In this document: positions 1-11,660 of the stretch, one piece after another | How positions within the stretch are numbered: the first letter of the stretch is position 1 | How the letters are laid out: every line of letters begins with the position of its first letter | Assembly (NCBI GenBank): GCA_026826555.1 | Contig: JAKSZT010054324.1 | Coordinates: forward strand, 1,715,143-1,779,142 | Source: Tolypeutes matacus | Lineage: Eukaryota; Chordata; Mammalia; Cingulata; Chlamyphoridae | DNA length: 64,000 nt | Reading direction: 5' to 3' | Notes under the pieces: generated by a model | Databases searched by the model: none | The model's input: the letters and a program-made list of their open reading frames with translations, nothing else | What the model was told of the DNA's origin: nothing | Program-made: the position numbers and the translations under genes

Positions 1-2583
1 CATAAAAACAATAACAAAATATTTAAAATTCATGCCAAAGGTCTTGGAAGAAGAGAAGAAAGAGGGTGGAGCTGAAAATAGAATTTAAAAGAACAATGGC
101 TGAAAACTTCCCAAACTTGCAAATGACTCATATTTACTTAATTAAAAAGCTAAGCAAACCCCAAACATGTTAAACCCAAAGAAATCACCTGGTGGAAAAT
201 GATAATAAACTTCTGAAAACTAAAGACAGAAAAATATCTTGAAAGCAGCCAGAGAAAAATGACACTTATCTATGAATGAAAGACAATTTTAATGTCAGTG
301 AATTTCTCAACAAAAATGATGAAGGCTAGAATTAAGTGGCACAAGATTTTTCAAGTGCAAAAGGAAAGAACTAGCAAACTAGAATCTTAAATCTAGTGAA
401 AATATCCTCTAGGAATAAAGTAGAAATCAGTTTTTTTCAGATGAAGAAAAACTATGAGGATTTTTCTTCAGCAGACTACTCTGAAGAAATGGCCAAAGGA
501 AATCCTCTCAAGAGAAAGGGAATGGTAAAAGAAAAAAATCTTGAATCACCAGGGAGAAAAAAAGAACATAATATGCAAATATAGGGCTAAATGCAAAATA
601 ATTTCCTTCTTCTCTTGATTTTTCTAACTCATGTTTGCTAATGGAAGCAAAATTTATGACACTGTCTGATATTATTTGAAATAAATGTAGAGGAAAAAAT
701 TAAGAAAAGCATATTAAAAATGGGGAGGATAAAGAGGGTAAAGGGCAAATTTACAAATCACTCAAACTGGACAAGTAAAATGATGGCACCAGTAGACTGT
801 GATAAGTTTTGTATATATAATGTAATACCTAGAGCAAACAGATACATAAAAGTATGCCCCCAAACTATGGATAAAACAAAATGGAATTCTACAAAATTTT
901 CAAGTGACCCACAGGAAGACAGGAAAAATAAAATAGAGAAATGAAAAAAAGAGACAACAAACAGAAAACAATAAAAAAAGAAAGACCCAAGTTCTAATAT
1001 AGCAATAGTCACATTAAATGTAAAGGATCTAAATACAACAATTAAAAGACAAAGATTGGCAGAGGGGAATAAAAACACAACCCAGCCATATGTTTTAAAC
1101 AAGAAACTCACTGGACTTGTAACAATATGGACAGGCCAAATATTAGGCAATCATCAATCAAACAAAACAGGAATAAACTAAAAAATAAAAGAAAAAAAAA
1201 ATAAGAAAGCAGGAGTGATTATATTCATATTAGATAAAGTCAACTTCAGAACACAAAAATTACCAGAGGCAGAAAGGGATATATAAAGATGAAATGGTCA
1301 AACCACCAGGACAATTTAGCAAGTTTAAATGTGTGTGCACAAAATAACAGAGTTGCAGAATATGTGAAACAAAAACAGGCAAATCCTTAATTATACCTGA
1401 AGACATTCATATCCTAATTCATACCCTAATTCAACAGTTGATGAAAAAACTAGGTAGGAAATCAGTTAGAATATAAAGCAACTCAACACCATTGATGAAT
1501 GGGATCTAATTGACATTTATAGAGCATTGCACTCACACAGCATAACAAGCAGTATTTTCAATTTCCCACAGAACATATATCAAAATAGATCATATCCTGT
1601 GCCATGAAACAAACTTCAAGCAATTTAAAAGAACTGCAATCATACAGAATGATTTCTACACAATAGAAATTAGTAATAGAAATATAACATGAAAATCTCT
1701 GTATGCTTTCAAAGCTAAAACATTTCTAAATAACCCATGTGTTAAAGAGGAAGTTTCAAGGGAAATTTAAAAATACATTGAATTAAATTAAATAAAAAAT
1801 ATAGCATATCAAAATTTGTGGAAACATCTAAAGCAGTGCTGTGTGTGTAATTTATAGTAATAGATACACTCATTTTAAAAAGGAAAAGTTTCATATCAAT
1901 GATCTAATCTTCTACCTTAAATCATTTCATACATTCAATGAAAGCATAAGGAAGGAAATAATAAATACAAGACCAGATGTCAATGAAATTAAAAACAGAA
2001 AGACAGTAGAGAAAATCAGGGAAACAGAAGATGGTTCTTTGTAAGGTCATTAAAAATGCAAATTTCCATGAAGACAGATAAAACATGCAAAGAAATCACA
2101 AAAATACCAATATCCAAATTAAACAGGAATATAATTCAGACTAGACTATACAGACAGCAGAAAAGTTAATAAGGGAATGCTACAAAAAAACAGCATAACC
2201 ATAAATTTGACCACTTAGATTGAATGGACTAGTTCCTCAAAAAACAAACAAACAAACAAACAAAAAACCACATGTACCACAATTCACCCAATGTAAAATA
2301 AATTATTCAAATAGCCCTATATCCATTAAGAAATTGAATTCATAATTTAAAATTTCCCAAAAAGAAATCTTTAGGCCAGATGCTTCCCTAGGAAATTATA
2401 TCAAACATTCAAATAAAAATGACATTAATTTTACTCAATCTTTTCCAGAAAATGAAGGGGACAAAATACTTCCCAATAAATTTTATAAAGCTGATACCAG
2501 AGCCAGATAGTACCAAAAAAGCAGAAACTACAGACAAAATCTTTCAAGTATATAGATGTAACACTTTTTAACAAATAAAATTT
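1..2583 (+). mobile_element. L1 (L1M-like) LINE, ORF1 end and 5' half of ORF2, decayed
   Basis: This is the left part of an old L1 element in sense orientation, cut off by the window start. From about 1 to 1000 it resembles the 3' part of ORF1 and the inter-ORF region of mammalian L1M elements, including a 'gaaagcagccagagaaaaatg' type block near 244. From about 1020 it follows the endonuclease and then the reverse-transcriptase part of ORF2. Recognisable words include 'attggcagag' near 1054, 'aaagcaggagtga' near 1206 and 'gatctaattgacatttatag' near 1503. Every reading frame is broken by stops and indels; the longest open stretches here are 60-75 codons, so no functional protein can be made. 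The family call comes from recalled consensus and the subfamily is not resolved. Confidence 0.9.
2240..2270. repeat. (CAAA)n simple repeat
   Basis: A short run of caaa units lies inside the L1 ORF2 relic. It is probably local slippage in the A-rich sense strand. Confidence 0.85.
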
Positions 2584-2997
2584 TTAAAGATTTATTTATT
2601 TACTCTATTTATTCCACCACCATCCCCACTTGCTGTCTGTGTCCACTCACTGGGTGATCCTTTGTGTCTGTTCCCTGCCTTCTCTTCTTATCCTTCTTCT
2701 CCAGTCTTCGATCCTAGGGACCTCCAATGTGGGAGAGAGGCACTCTGCTACCTGCTCCACCATAGTTCCTGGTTTCTAGCATATCTCATATTGGCTCTCT
2801 CCTGAGTCTCTCCCTTTCTGCGTCATCATCTTGCTGCATGGCTCAGCGGGGCCTGGCTCATGCACATGCGTGCAGGCCAGTGGTTCGCCTGCACGCCTTC
2901 TTTTTTTTTTTTTTTTTTTTTTTACCAGGAGGTCCTGGGGAGCAAACCCTCCATATGGCAGGCAGATGCCCAACCACTTGAGCTGCATCTGCCCCCA
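2584..2997 (-). mobile_element. Long dimeric DAS-like tRNA-derived SINE inside the L1
   Basis: On the minus strand the element starts near 2997 with a tRNA-like head. A degenerate box A (cagctcaagtggttgg) is followed by a box B-like ggagggtttgctcccc. After an A-rich linker (the T run near 2901-2923 on +) there is a central unique part, then a second tRNA-like segment around 2700-2780 with a reversed 'cgatccta' box B relic. It ends in a TAAA-rich tail at 2584-2605. Two tRNA-like halves and about 414 bp fit the long class of armadillo DAS-SINEs. It interrupts the L1 ORF2, whose sequence resumes at about 2998. The flanks are AT-rich and a target duplication is plausible but not clean. Confidence 0.85.
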
Positions 2998-4886
2998 GCA
3001 AAATATTAATAAATAAAAATTCACTAATATATAAGAAGACAAATACATCATGACCACATGGGTTTTATTCTTGGAATAAAAGGCTGGTTCAATATGGAAA
3101 ATCAGTCCATTATAATCTACGATTTAGAAGGCTTAAGAAAAAAACACAAGATCCTGTCAATTGATGCTAAAAAAGTATTTAACAAAATTCAGCATATATT
3201 CATGATAAAATATGTCAGAAAAATAAGACTAGAGGAACTTCAACAAACTGGTAAAGAGGATCTAAAACCTACAGCTAAGATTATATATTTAAAAATAAAA
3301 TGCTAAATACTTTCCAAGAATGGTAACAAGGCAAAGATAATTGCTTTCACCATTCTTATTCAAAATAGAGCCAGAAATCCTACATAGTGCAATAAGGCAA
3401 AAAAAGGAAATACAATGCATAAATATCAGAAAGGAAGAAAGGAAATTCTTCCTATTTGCAGATGTTATGATTGACTACATAAATAATACCAAGGAATCTA
3501 CAAAAAAACTCCTATAAGTAATGTGATATCAGCAACTAGGCAGAATGGTAGGTAAACAAACCCCCCAAAATTGAGTTCTATGTTCTCTCAATGAACACCT
3601 GGGCAACAAAATTAAAAATACATTATTTACAATTGCTCAAAAAAGAGGGAAATATATATCTAAATTTTATGCTAAAATTTATATAAATGTTGATAAAATA
3701 AATCAAAGAAGATATAAATAAATAGATATACTATGCTTATCGATTTAAAGATTCAACATAATAAAACATCAATATTCCACAACTTATTATACAGGTCTGA
3801 CACAATTCCTGTCTATATTCCAGCAAGAATTTTTGTAGATACAGACATGATTACTCAAAAATGTACATAGAAAGGCAAAGGAATCAAAGTAGAGAAACAA
3901 TTTTGATAAAGAAAGTGGAAGGAATCAGTCTACCCAATTTCAAAACTTATTTATGAAGCTACAGTAATAAAGACTGCATGCTATTAGCAAAGGTATAGAC
4001 ACATAGATCAATGGAACAGAATAGAAAACCCAGAAATAGACAAACTGAAGTTTGACAAATGGGCAAAAACAATTTAATGAAGGAAGGATTTCCTTCACAG
4101 AAAATGCTGCTGGAGCAATTGGACACCCAGGCAAACAACAATAATAAAAATAATTCCCAAACTAAGTATCAAACTTAATATAAAAATTAACACTATGGAT
4201 CACAGATATAAATGTAAAATATAAAACTATAAAAATGTTAGGAAAAAAATCTTTGAGACTTAAGTTCTTATACTTGACATTAAAAGCATGGGCCATGAAG
4301 AAAAAAATTTGATAAAGTGAACTTCATCAAATATTCTTGTAAAAAGTTACTCGGCAAAAGACCTAAAAATTTTAAAATTTTACTCTGTTAAAATATATAT
4401 ATATATGGAAAAAAGAATGAAAAGACAACCTAGTTGAGAGAAAATATTTGCAAATCATATATCTGCAAGCCTTGTAACTAGAACACATTTAAAAACTCTC
4501 AAAACTCAACAAGAAAAAAGCAAAGAATCCGTTTAGAAAATGGCCAAAAGACATGAAGAGACATTTCCATGAGAAAGGATATATAGATATCAAGTAAGCA
4601 CATGAAAAGATGTTAACCATCATTACCAGTTAGGGGAATGCAAATTAAAACCATAGAAACATCACTACACACTTATCAAAATGGCTAAAATTAGACATAG
4701 TGACAGCACAAAATGCTTGTGAGGATGTTAAGAAACTGGCAATGTTAAGAAATATGGCAATTTCTTACTAAACTAATACATGCTTTCCATATGACCCAGT
4801 AATTGCATCCCTGGGCATTTACTCCAGAGAAATGATAACTTATGTTCACACAAAAATCTGTATAAAAATCTGGTATAAAAGATCAG
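2998..4886 (+). mobile_element. L1 (L1M-like) LINE, 3' half of ORF2, decayed
   Basis: Continuation of the L1 interrupted by the SINE. It covers the reverse-transcriptase core to the C-terminal part of ORF2, with recognisable stretches such as 'ggctggttcaatat' near 3082, 'aattcagcatatattcatga' near 3186 and 'aatggccaaaagacatgaag' near 4540. Near 4620-4810 come the last conserved ORF2 segments ('gcaaattaaaaccat', 'tatgacccagtaattgca'). No 3' UTR or poly(A) tail is visible; the match stops near 4886 at a small tandem duplication. All frames are disrupted. Confidence 0.9.
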
Positions 4887-4934
4887 AAATCCATTAAATG
4901 TAGACCTGCTAAATCCATTAAATGCAGACCTACT
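4887..4934. repeat. 24-bp direct tandem duplication
   Basis: Two adjacent 24-base units (4887-4910 and 4911-4934) begin 'aaatccattaaatg' and differ at two positions. They sit exactly where the recognisable L1 sequence ends, so the duplication may mark a rearrangement of the element's 3' end. Confidence 0.85.
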
Positions 4935-5384
4935 CTTATTACTAGATAACTATGGCAATTAGGATTCCAGAATATTGTAAATTGGGATAATATAAAAATA
5001 TAACTAACAAAACAATTGAAAATAAAAGAGAGGTACAGGCAATGAGAAGGATTGAAGAGGGCCAAGACCTCCATCTTTCACAGAAAAGAGTAAATTTACC
5101 TATTGTTACTGACTAAAATTATATTTATTTTTAAAAATATATCTTAGTATCTTAATATTTTTCACTATATCCACATTTCAGACACATCTTAGGAAATAAT
5201 ATTTCTTCTAAAGAAAATATTTATTTGAATTTCAAAAGTTTCACTTCAGATTATTTTTGTTGCATTAAATTTAAAATGACTCAACATGACACCATCTAAT
5301 ACTCCATTTCAACGCCTGATATAACAACGATGCTTGTAGACATATGATGAGAATTAAGGAGATAATTCTCCTTAATTAGTACAA
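4935..5384. other. Unassigned AT-rich DNA with a small hairpin
   Basis: No gene or nameable repeat is visible. The one structural item is a perfect inverted repeat at 5352-5362 / 5367-5377 (11-base arms, 4-base spacer). Confidence 0.5.
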
Positions 5385-5512
5385 TCGCTGGAACTTCAGA
5401 GAATTGGATTTGTATCTTTGACTTTGCATTTATCAGCTGTGAGTCCTAGGGCAGGTAATGAATTTTGCTGAAACGCAGTTTCCTTTCCTCAAATTGAGGC
5501 TAATACTTATAG
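5385..5512 (+). mobile_element. MIR SINE fragment
   Basis: The order of MIR core words is preserved in sense orientation: a degraded 'gtgacc-ttgggcaagt' type segment near 5440 and a 'gcagtttcctttcctcaaa' segment near 5476 (the MIR 'cagtttcctcatctgtaaa' block). It is then cut by the LTR fragment starting at 5513. Confidence 0.65.
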
Positions 5513-5740
5513 TGATGGTTAGGCTAATGTGTCAACTTGGCCAGGTAATTGTGTCCAGGTGTTTGGTCCAGCAAGCACTGGTCTAATTGTAATACAAGAG
5601 CATTTATGGACTTTGTTCACCAGTGAGTTTACTGCGTGGATGGCTGATTACATCTGCATCAATCACAGAGATTGCCGTCAGCAATGGGTGACACTGTTAT
5701 CCAATCAGTTGAATACCTTAAAAGGGGACGTGATTCCCCA
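5513..5740 (+). mobile_element. ERVL-type LTR (MLT2-like), 5' part only
   Basis: It starts 'tgatggttaggctaatgtgt' and continues with 'caacttggccagg', 'gtgtttggtccagcaagcac' and a later 'ccaatcagttgaataccttaa'. This matches the 5' half of the MLT2-like LTR seen more completely at 8628-9061. The 3' half is missing. Part of a 90-codon open frame runs through it, but it is LTR sequence and not a gene. Confidence 0.8.
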
Positions 5741-5883
5741 TGCCTCTGGAGCCTACTATAAAAAGGACAGAAAAGTTAAGAAAAATTACTATTGTTGAAA
5801 ATTAAGTTCAATTAACTGCAAATGTATAAGTATGAAATAGGTCCAATTTCATCTTTTAGGAGAGTTAATGCATATATATATAT

Positions 5884-6456
5884 TGTATTAGTCAGCCAAA
5901 GGGGTGCTGATGCAAAATACCAAAATCGGTTGGTCTTTATAAAGGGTATTTATTTGGGGTAGAAGTCCATAGTTGCCAGGCCATAAAGCATAAGTTTCTT
6001 CCCTCACCAATGTCCATTGCCATGTATTGGAGCAAGACAGCTGCCGATGTTTGCTAGGGTACAGGCTTCTTGGGTTCTTCTCTCCCCGGGGCTGCGTTTC
6101 TCTCAGGGCTTAGCTCCTCTGTTTCCTCCACAAGGCCAGCTGTAAACTATGAGGCTCTCTAGGCTTTGCTTCTCTCCACAAGGCCAGCTATGAACTTTCA
6201 GGCAAATGGCTCGTCTCTATCCCGGGGCCTTCCTTCCTTCCTCACCAGAACTCCAACATCAAAACTGCTCTTTGTCATACCTTTTATATTTTATTTCCCC
6301 ACCCACCAAGGCGTGGGGCTCAACGCCCTACTGAAGTGGCCCAGTTAATACCCTAATCATAACTTAATTATGCCCAAATTAGCAGTCCAGTTTACAAGCA
6401 TAATCCAATATCTATTTTTGGAATTCATAATTACATCAAACTGCCAAACTGCTACA
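5884..6456 (-). mobile_element. Solo LTR, family A copy 1
   Basis: This 573-bp unit begins 'tgtattagtcagccaaag' and ends 'aactgctaca' as read on +. Its true LTR orientation is minus, as shown by copy 4. Identical 5-base flanks 'tatat' lie at 5879-5883 and 6457-6461, the duplication length expected for ERVL-class insertions, although the site itself is low-complexity. Internal landmarks shared with the other copies are 'gcataagtt-cttccctcacc' near 5989 and 'ccccacccaccaaggcgtgg' near 6298. No internal retroviral sequence adjoins it, so it is a solo LTR. A short open frame at 6166-6348 is LTR sequence and not a gene. Confidence 0.9.
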
Positions 6457-6914
6457 TATATACACATATATATTTCAGACTCCATTCATTCTACACAGAA
6501 TAATTAATTATGAAAATAAGACATGAAATACTTGGTACAAAGAATGAACACAATCCCCTCCAAATTCAATATCAAAACCATATGTAGTTTTTCCAGGGGT
6601 CCTAGATGTCTGTGGCCATGACACAATGTCTTCATGCTTTTATTTCTCTGCTGGAGGAGATGCATTAGTCATAGACTTCATGATTGGTGTTGTCATGTTA
6701 CCAAACAGCTGTATGATACACTGGGGGAGTCTTATGTAGATAATGGCACATGTCCCATAACTCTCTAGAGAACATAGCTTTAGCCTCCTTGAAATATCGG
6801 GCAGCAGGATATTATATGGACAATCCATAACCCCATCTAGTCAGGAGTGCTGCTCCAGATATCTCAACAGGCATTCTGTCCAGAAACAGAACCTCTGCCC
6901 CTGTCTTGCATACA
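6457..6914. other. Unclassified sequence, no gene recognised
   Basis: No repeat family is recognised. A 62-codon open frame on the minus strand (6640-6828) has a fairly non-simple composition but no motif I can name; it has no splice or promoter context. It could be an old retroelement interior or chance. Confidence 0.3.
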
Positions 6915-7230
6915 GTACATTTTTAATTTAACCTTCTATTTTGAAATAATTAGAGATTCACAGGAGTTGGAAAAATTCTTCAGAGAGATCTCTACCCTTC
7001 ATCCAAATTCCCTCAATAGTTACATTTTACCTAACTGTAGTACTGGAAGCAGGAAGTTAGTGTAATGTATGTGCAGACTTCTATGACATTTTATCATGTG
7101 TAGATTCCTGTAACCCCACTGCAATCATGTTACAGAACTGTTCCATCACCACAGAGATCTCCTTTGTGCTATGCCTTTTCTAGTCACACACTCTGCCCTC
7201 CTCACCATCCCTAACCACTGTCAATGAGTC
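6915..7230 (-). mobile_element. L1M 3'-end fragment
   Basis: Read on +, this follows the antisense of an L1M 3' region: 'ttgaaataattagagattca', 'cagagagatctctaccct', 'acagaactgttccatcacca' and 'cccta-ccactg' in the expected order. The sense L1 therefore lies on the minus strand. Confidence 0.75.
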
Positions 7231-8627
7231 CTAATTTTTTTAGTGATTCTTTTGAGGTTTCTTCACTCAGCTTTAGTTGCAGAGAGGGGAAGAAACTTCT
7301 CCTGGAAGGAAGGGAAATGCCACAATTTCTTACTCCTATGAGTTCCCTCCATAGGTTTTCTTAGTGACTCCCCAGTCTCCTGTAAATATAGTCTGGAGGT
7401 AGGTAAAGTAAGTGGCTGCATTGATTGTTAACAGTCTTTAGAATGCAGAAGTTTATTTTCTACATTCTCAACTTAACAGTTTCAGGCTAAATTCTGAGAC
7501 ACCAGGAATTATATATGAATTTGTTACAATTTAAATAAGAAATAAGAAGTGGAATTAGAGCTAGGTTCTTTTTTCATTCATTCACCACCCACTTAGTAGT
7601 ATAGCAGTCAAACCAGAAAGCTTCTTTTCCTACCATGCCCATTTCTTTATTAATAGCAGAAAAATGTGGACAGAGGGGAGGGAAGATTAACAGAAGTGGG
7701 AAGTACTAAATATATAACTGCTTCTATTATCCTACCTCCTATAATACAAGACCATTGGTTCATGGAAGGTTAACCACATTCTGTGATAGCATTATAAAGC
7801 ATGTGTGATTCCCTCTTATTTAACAATACAGTTTTTTGAAGAATGTATAAGAACTATATTATTATTTTAATATTTAAGCCAGCACTCAGTGAGATTCTAA
7901 GACCTTGAAAAATTTTTCATCATAAGAAATACAAATCAAGGGCCTATATTTAATATCATATAAAGCAGACATAATCCTACAAAGAAAAGAAAGAGGAAAA
8001 TGCATTCTTACAGATGTAGTCCATTAAGCAGATATGCATGGCATTTATCCTCACTGAGAGCCATTGAACAGGCAGGCATTGTGACTTGATAAGCTTTGTT
8101 TCAATCCAATATCAGATAGAAGATATCAACAGCAAATTCACCATCTTATCAAAAATAGTAACTGAATTTGAGCCTATCCAGTCAACACTAAGAGGCACTG
8201 AAACCCAGAGAAAATAATTCCATTTTGATTATGTGCACAGATAAAGCAAATGCAAAATTGTTTCCATTTATACAGATAAAGTAGATATTTTCTAAGTGGA
8301 ACTCATTTTAATGTTGAAATAATGTGAAAATGGGAGAAAGAATGATTTAAGTTACTATTGTATCTTTGAATAGGTAACTAAGTATAATGTAACAAATTAT
8401 TTATCAATAAGAATAAATTATTATAATAAAAATTAGTTATCTAAAATTTTTCTAACCAGATATGCTTTTTAGACTTCAACTAATTTTAAAATAGTGTGTG
8501 TCTCCTGGCACTTTGTAGTCCAAGATTTCTAATATTTAATCATTTTTAAAGAGCATTGACAATTATGACAAGAAAAGCAATATAAATTAACTCTACAATG
8601 TTTATGATAATTACAATTATCAGGCTT
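7231..8627. other. Repeat-poor, no gene seen
   Basis: AT-rich sequence with no open frame above about 60 codons and no repeat I can name. Confidence 0.4.
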
Positions 8628-9061
8628 TGATGGTTAAGTTCATGTGTCAGCTTGGCTAGGTTAAGGGTGTCCAGTTGTTTGGTCAAGCAAGCACTGGCCT
8701 GATCATTACTGTGAGGATATTTTGTGGATTTAAATCGTTAGTCAGTTGATTACATCTATAGCTGATTACATCTACAAACAAAAGAAATTACCTAGAGCAA
8801 TGAGAGAAGTCTCATCCAATTAGTTGGAGTCCTTGAAGTTATAACTGAGGATTTCAGCAGTCAGAAAGAATAATTTCTCTTTCTACTTTAGCCAGCCAAC
8901 TTCTCCCGGGGAATTCACAGAAACCTTGCAGCCTGCCCTATGGAATTTGAATTTGTCAATCCACACAGCTGCATGAGCTAATTCCAATGATAAATCTCAT
9001 AATATTTACATATGTCAGTCTGTGTGTGTTTCTGTTTCTCTGAAGAACCCTGACTAATAGA
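8628..9061 (+). mobile_element. ERVL-type LTR (MLT2-like), nearly complete
   Basis: About 434 bp, starting 'tgatggttaagttcatgtgt' and ending 'gaagaaccctgactaataga'. Between them the characteristic blocks occur in order: 'ttggtcaagcaagcactggc', 'gctgattacatctacaa', 'ccaattagttggagtcctt', 'ttgcagcctgccctatgg' and 'gataaatctcat'. This is the layout of MLT2-type LTRs of ERVL elements. No internal retroviral sequence is attached and the 5-bp target duplication is no longer readable. Two other partial copies are at 5513 and 28931. Confidence 0.85.
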
Positions 9062-9111
9062 CATTCTTTGTTTTTATAGAGAGATCCATTATTCCCCAAT
9101 GCATCTGAAAT

Positions 9112-9135
9112 ACACACACACACACACACACACAA
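9112..9135. repeat. (CA)n microsatellite
   Basis: Twelve perfect ac units, about 50 bases 3' of the MLT2-like LTR. Confidence 0.97.
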
Positions 9136-10703
9136 ACTTTTTATAACTTAGCAAGGCTTTTTATTTTTAATTAATTAAGTTGAAGGTTGGAATCACTTTA
9201 TTTTGTTCAGTTAGTAAAAGGTGGGAAAAGGCTTACAAATTAAATGTTCCCAGAAATAGAATAAGAATTGAATTATTAGATAATCATAAAAACAAGCTCC
9301 AAAAAGAGATTGAACAGTTAATAGTCCATTCATTTTGATGAAGACTACACTTAATTCTTAACCAACTTTCTGTATTGATGACAACCAATATAAAAGCAAT
9401 TATTATTCTTTCATCTGCTGAGGCTGATCCTTCATGTTTCCATGGGGAATCCAATTGGGTTTGAGATGATTTGAGGTAGGGTATTACATTTTCTTTCAAG
9501 CCAATTATGTTGCTTCATTTTCCAGCATCTAGCACCATAATTATCTGATGAAAAATTCTTTGTTATGAGCAATATGTTCAAAACATGGACAATCAATAAT
9601 AACTAGAAAGCTGAATTAGCAAAATAGAAATCATTACACATGAGTTGGATGGAGTACACTTAATTGTATAATGAGATTCATTTACAAGAACAATTGTGTT
9701 AGCACAACAATCTACATTAATAGGAACTTGTAGCGATAATGTTTCAGAAAATCAGAAGAAAATGTATCATACTTGGTTAATATTAAATGTAACAATGCAA
9801 ACTTACAGACACATGTAGTTTCTATTTTCTATTTCTCCTTAACATCCTGTAGAACACTTTTTGAAGACTAACGTTTCCTTAAGACACCCTATTAAGACAG
9901 AAAATCAAAGAACAAATAATCATATATGTGAAAGAAAAAAGCCCATTCCTTTCTCCTTTTTCTGCATTTCTAGGGTGTTTGTGTGGGGATATGGTTATCT
10001 ATTGATGAAACTTGAAAATGAATAAAATGAAGAGGGGTTTTTCAATCTCCCTGATCTACTCCATATTAGAATATCAGATAGGACTTTTTGTAATGGTTTC
10101 AAAGTGGGGATAATAACAGATTTTGTTAACATAAGATCACAAAAATATCATGCTATCAAATCTCATCAGACAGTGTGCATATCTCATTCTTTGGGAGATA
10201 TTTGAAGTTAAGACCAATTGGTCCTTCATCCTCCTCTTCTACTCATAAGGATTTTAAACTCTCTTCAGAAACATCTACACACAAGAAATAAGCCTGATAG
10301 AGCAAAATGATTTATGGTCTTAAAAATGTGGAGAGTAGGGGGGCAGGTTCTAAGCCAAGACCCTGGGGCATCAAGGTACTTGTAGGAGAGTCCATGGCCC
10401 CAATAAATAATTAGAAGGAGGGTGACTTTGGGGCAGCCCCTAAAATATGAATATAAGTCTGTCATGTCCTCTGAGGAAAAATTGGAGAGAGAAATAACAA
10501 AAATAGAGCCCTCCATATTCTCTACCCAAAGTGGACTCTTCATAAACTACACAAAACAATTTCAAACTGAAATAGTGAATAGTGAATGAATCATAAATAA
10601 TGAAATAATAAAATAAAATAATGTATTATTCTAGAATCTATGTATGTGACTGATATAGTAAGAATTCCACCTTCTGGCTCTTCTGATGTAAAGAACATAT
10701 TAA
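9136..10703. other. Repeat-poor, no gene seen
   Basis: No supportable gene. The minus-strand 92-codon frame at 10265-10543 has no recognisable motif. No repeat is recognised before the SINE at 10704. Confidence 0.4.
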
Positions 10704-10828
10704 AGGGGGGAGAAGATGTGGCTCAAGCAGTTAAGCACCTGCTTCTCACATGGGAGGTTGCAGAATCAGTCCCCAGTGCCTCCTAAAAACAAAAATACAA
10801 ACAACAACAAGCAAACAAATGAAAAAAC
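10704..10828 (+). mobile_element. DAS-like tRNA-derived SINE, short class
   Basis: The head 'gaagatgtggctcaagcag' carries a box A-like segment at 10719-10730. A degraded box B ('ggttgcagaatc') lies near 10756, followed by 'ccccagtgcctcct' and an A/C-rich tail ('aaaaacaaaaatacaaacaa'). The promoter boxes are mutated. No clean flanking duplication was found. An overlapping 109-codon frame is an artefact. Confidence 0.85.
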
Positions 10829-11088
10829 CAACTCAGGTTCAATCCTTCGCCCCTACAAAAGCTGCTCAAGATTGCTCTTGCAGGAATTCTTAGGGCTGTG
10901 TGTGGGTCAAGTCACTTCACATGAACTTCCCCCTATTCATTGTTCCCCAAATTCCCCAGCTTCAGAATCTGTACAGTTTTTATGTTTAGCCCTAAATATT
11001 CATGATGGAAACCACACTGTACAGTTGTATCCTAATCTTTCATGAAGAGTCTCCCATCTGGATTGGAACCAAAAATTAAGGAAGCATA

Positions 11089-11660
11089 TATATTAGTGAG
11101 CCAAAGGGGTGCTGATGCAAAATACCAGAAATCTGTTGGCTTTTATAAAGGCCATTTATTTGGGGTAGAAGCTTACAGTTACCAGGTCATAAAGCGTAAG
11201 TTACTTCCCTCACCAAAGTCTATTGCCATGTGTGGGGCAAGATAGCAGCCGATGTCTGCCAAGAGTTCAGGCTTCTGGGTTCCTCTCTTCCAGGGCTCCA
11301 TTTCTATCTAGATTCAGCTACTGTGCTCTCTCCACAAGGTTAGCTGTAGACTATCAGGCAAACGGCTCTATCTGTCTCCCCAGGTCTCCTGCCGTGTCTA
11401 AGGAGCCATCTTTATTTCTCTGTGTTCTTCTCCTGTATGCTGACCTCCAGCTCAAAAACTTCCAACTCTGTCCTTTGCCATGTCTTTCCTCTGTGAGTCC
11501 CCACCCACCAAGGGGCAGGGACTCAATGCCTTACTGATGTGGCCCAATCAAAGTCCTAATCATAATTTAATCAATTAAAAGTGATACCTCTGACAGACCA
11601 GTTTACAAACATAATCCAATAACTATTTTTGGAATTCATAAACAATGCCAAACAACTACA
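11089..11660 (-). mobile_element. Solo LTR, family A copy 2
   Basis: 572 bp, colinear with copy 1 from 'tattagtgagccaaagggg' to 'caaacaactaca'. The terminal dinucleotide at the left has decayed (ta for tg). Flanks gcata / gatga do not form a readable 5-bp duplication. Shared blocks include 'gcgtaagttacttccctcac' near 11191 and 'ccccacccaccaaggggcag' near 11500. Open frames at 11042-11245 and 11223-11537 are translations of LTR sequence. Confidence 0.9.

Noticed and set aside
1..4886. Potentially active L1
   Set aside because: Both ORFs are broken by many stops and indels, a SINE interrupts ORF2, and the 3' UTR and tail are missing.
6640..6828. Minus-strand frame as a retroviral pol fragment
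   Set aside because: The residue pattern looked non-random at first, but no catalytic motif or flanking pol sequence could be found. Left as unclassified.
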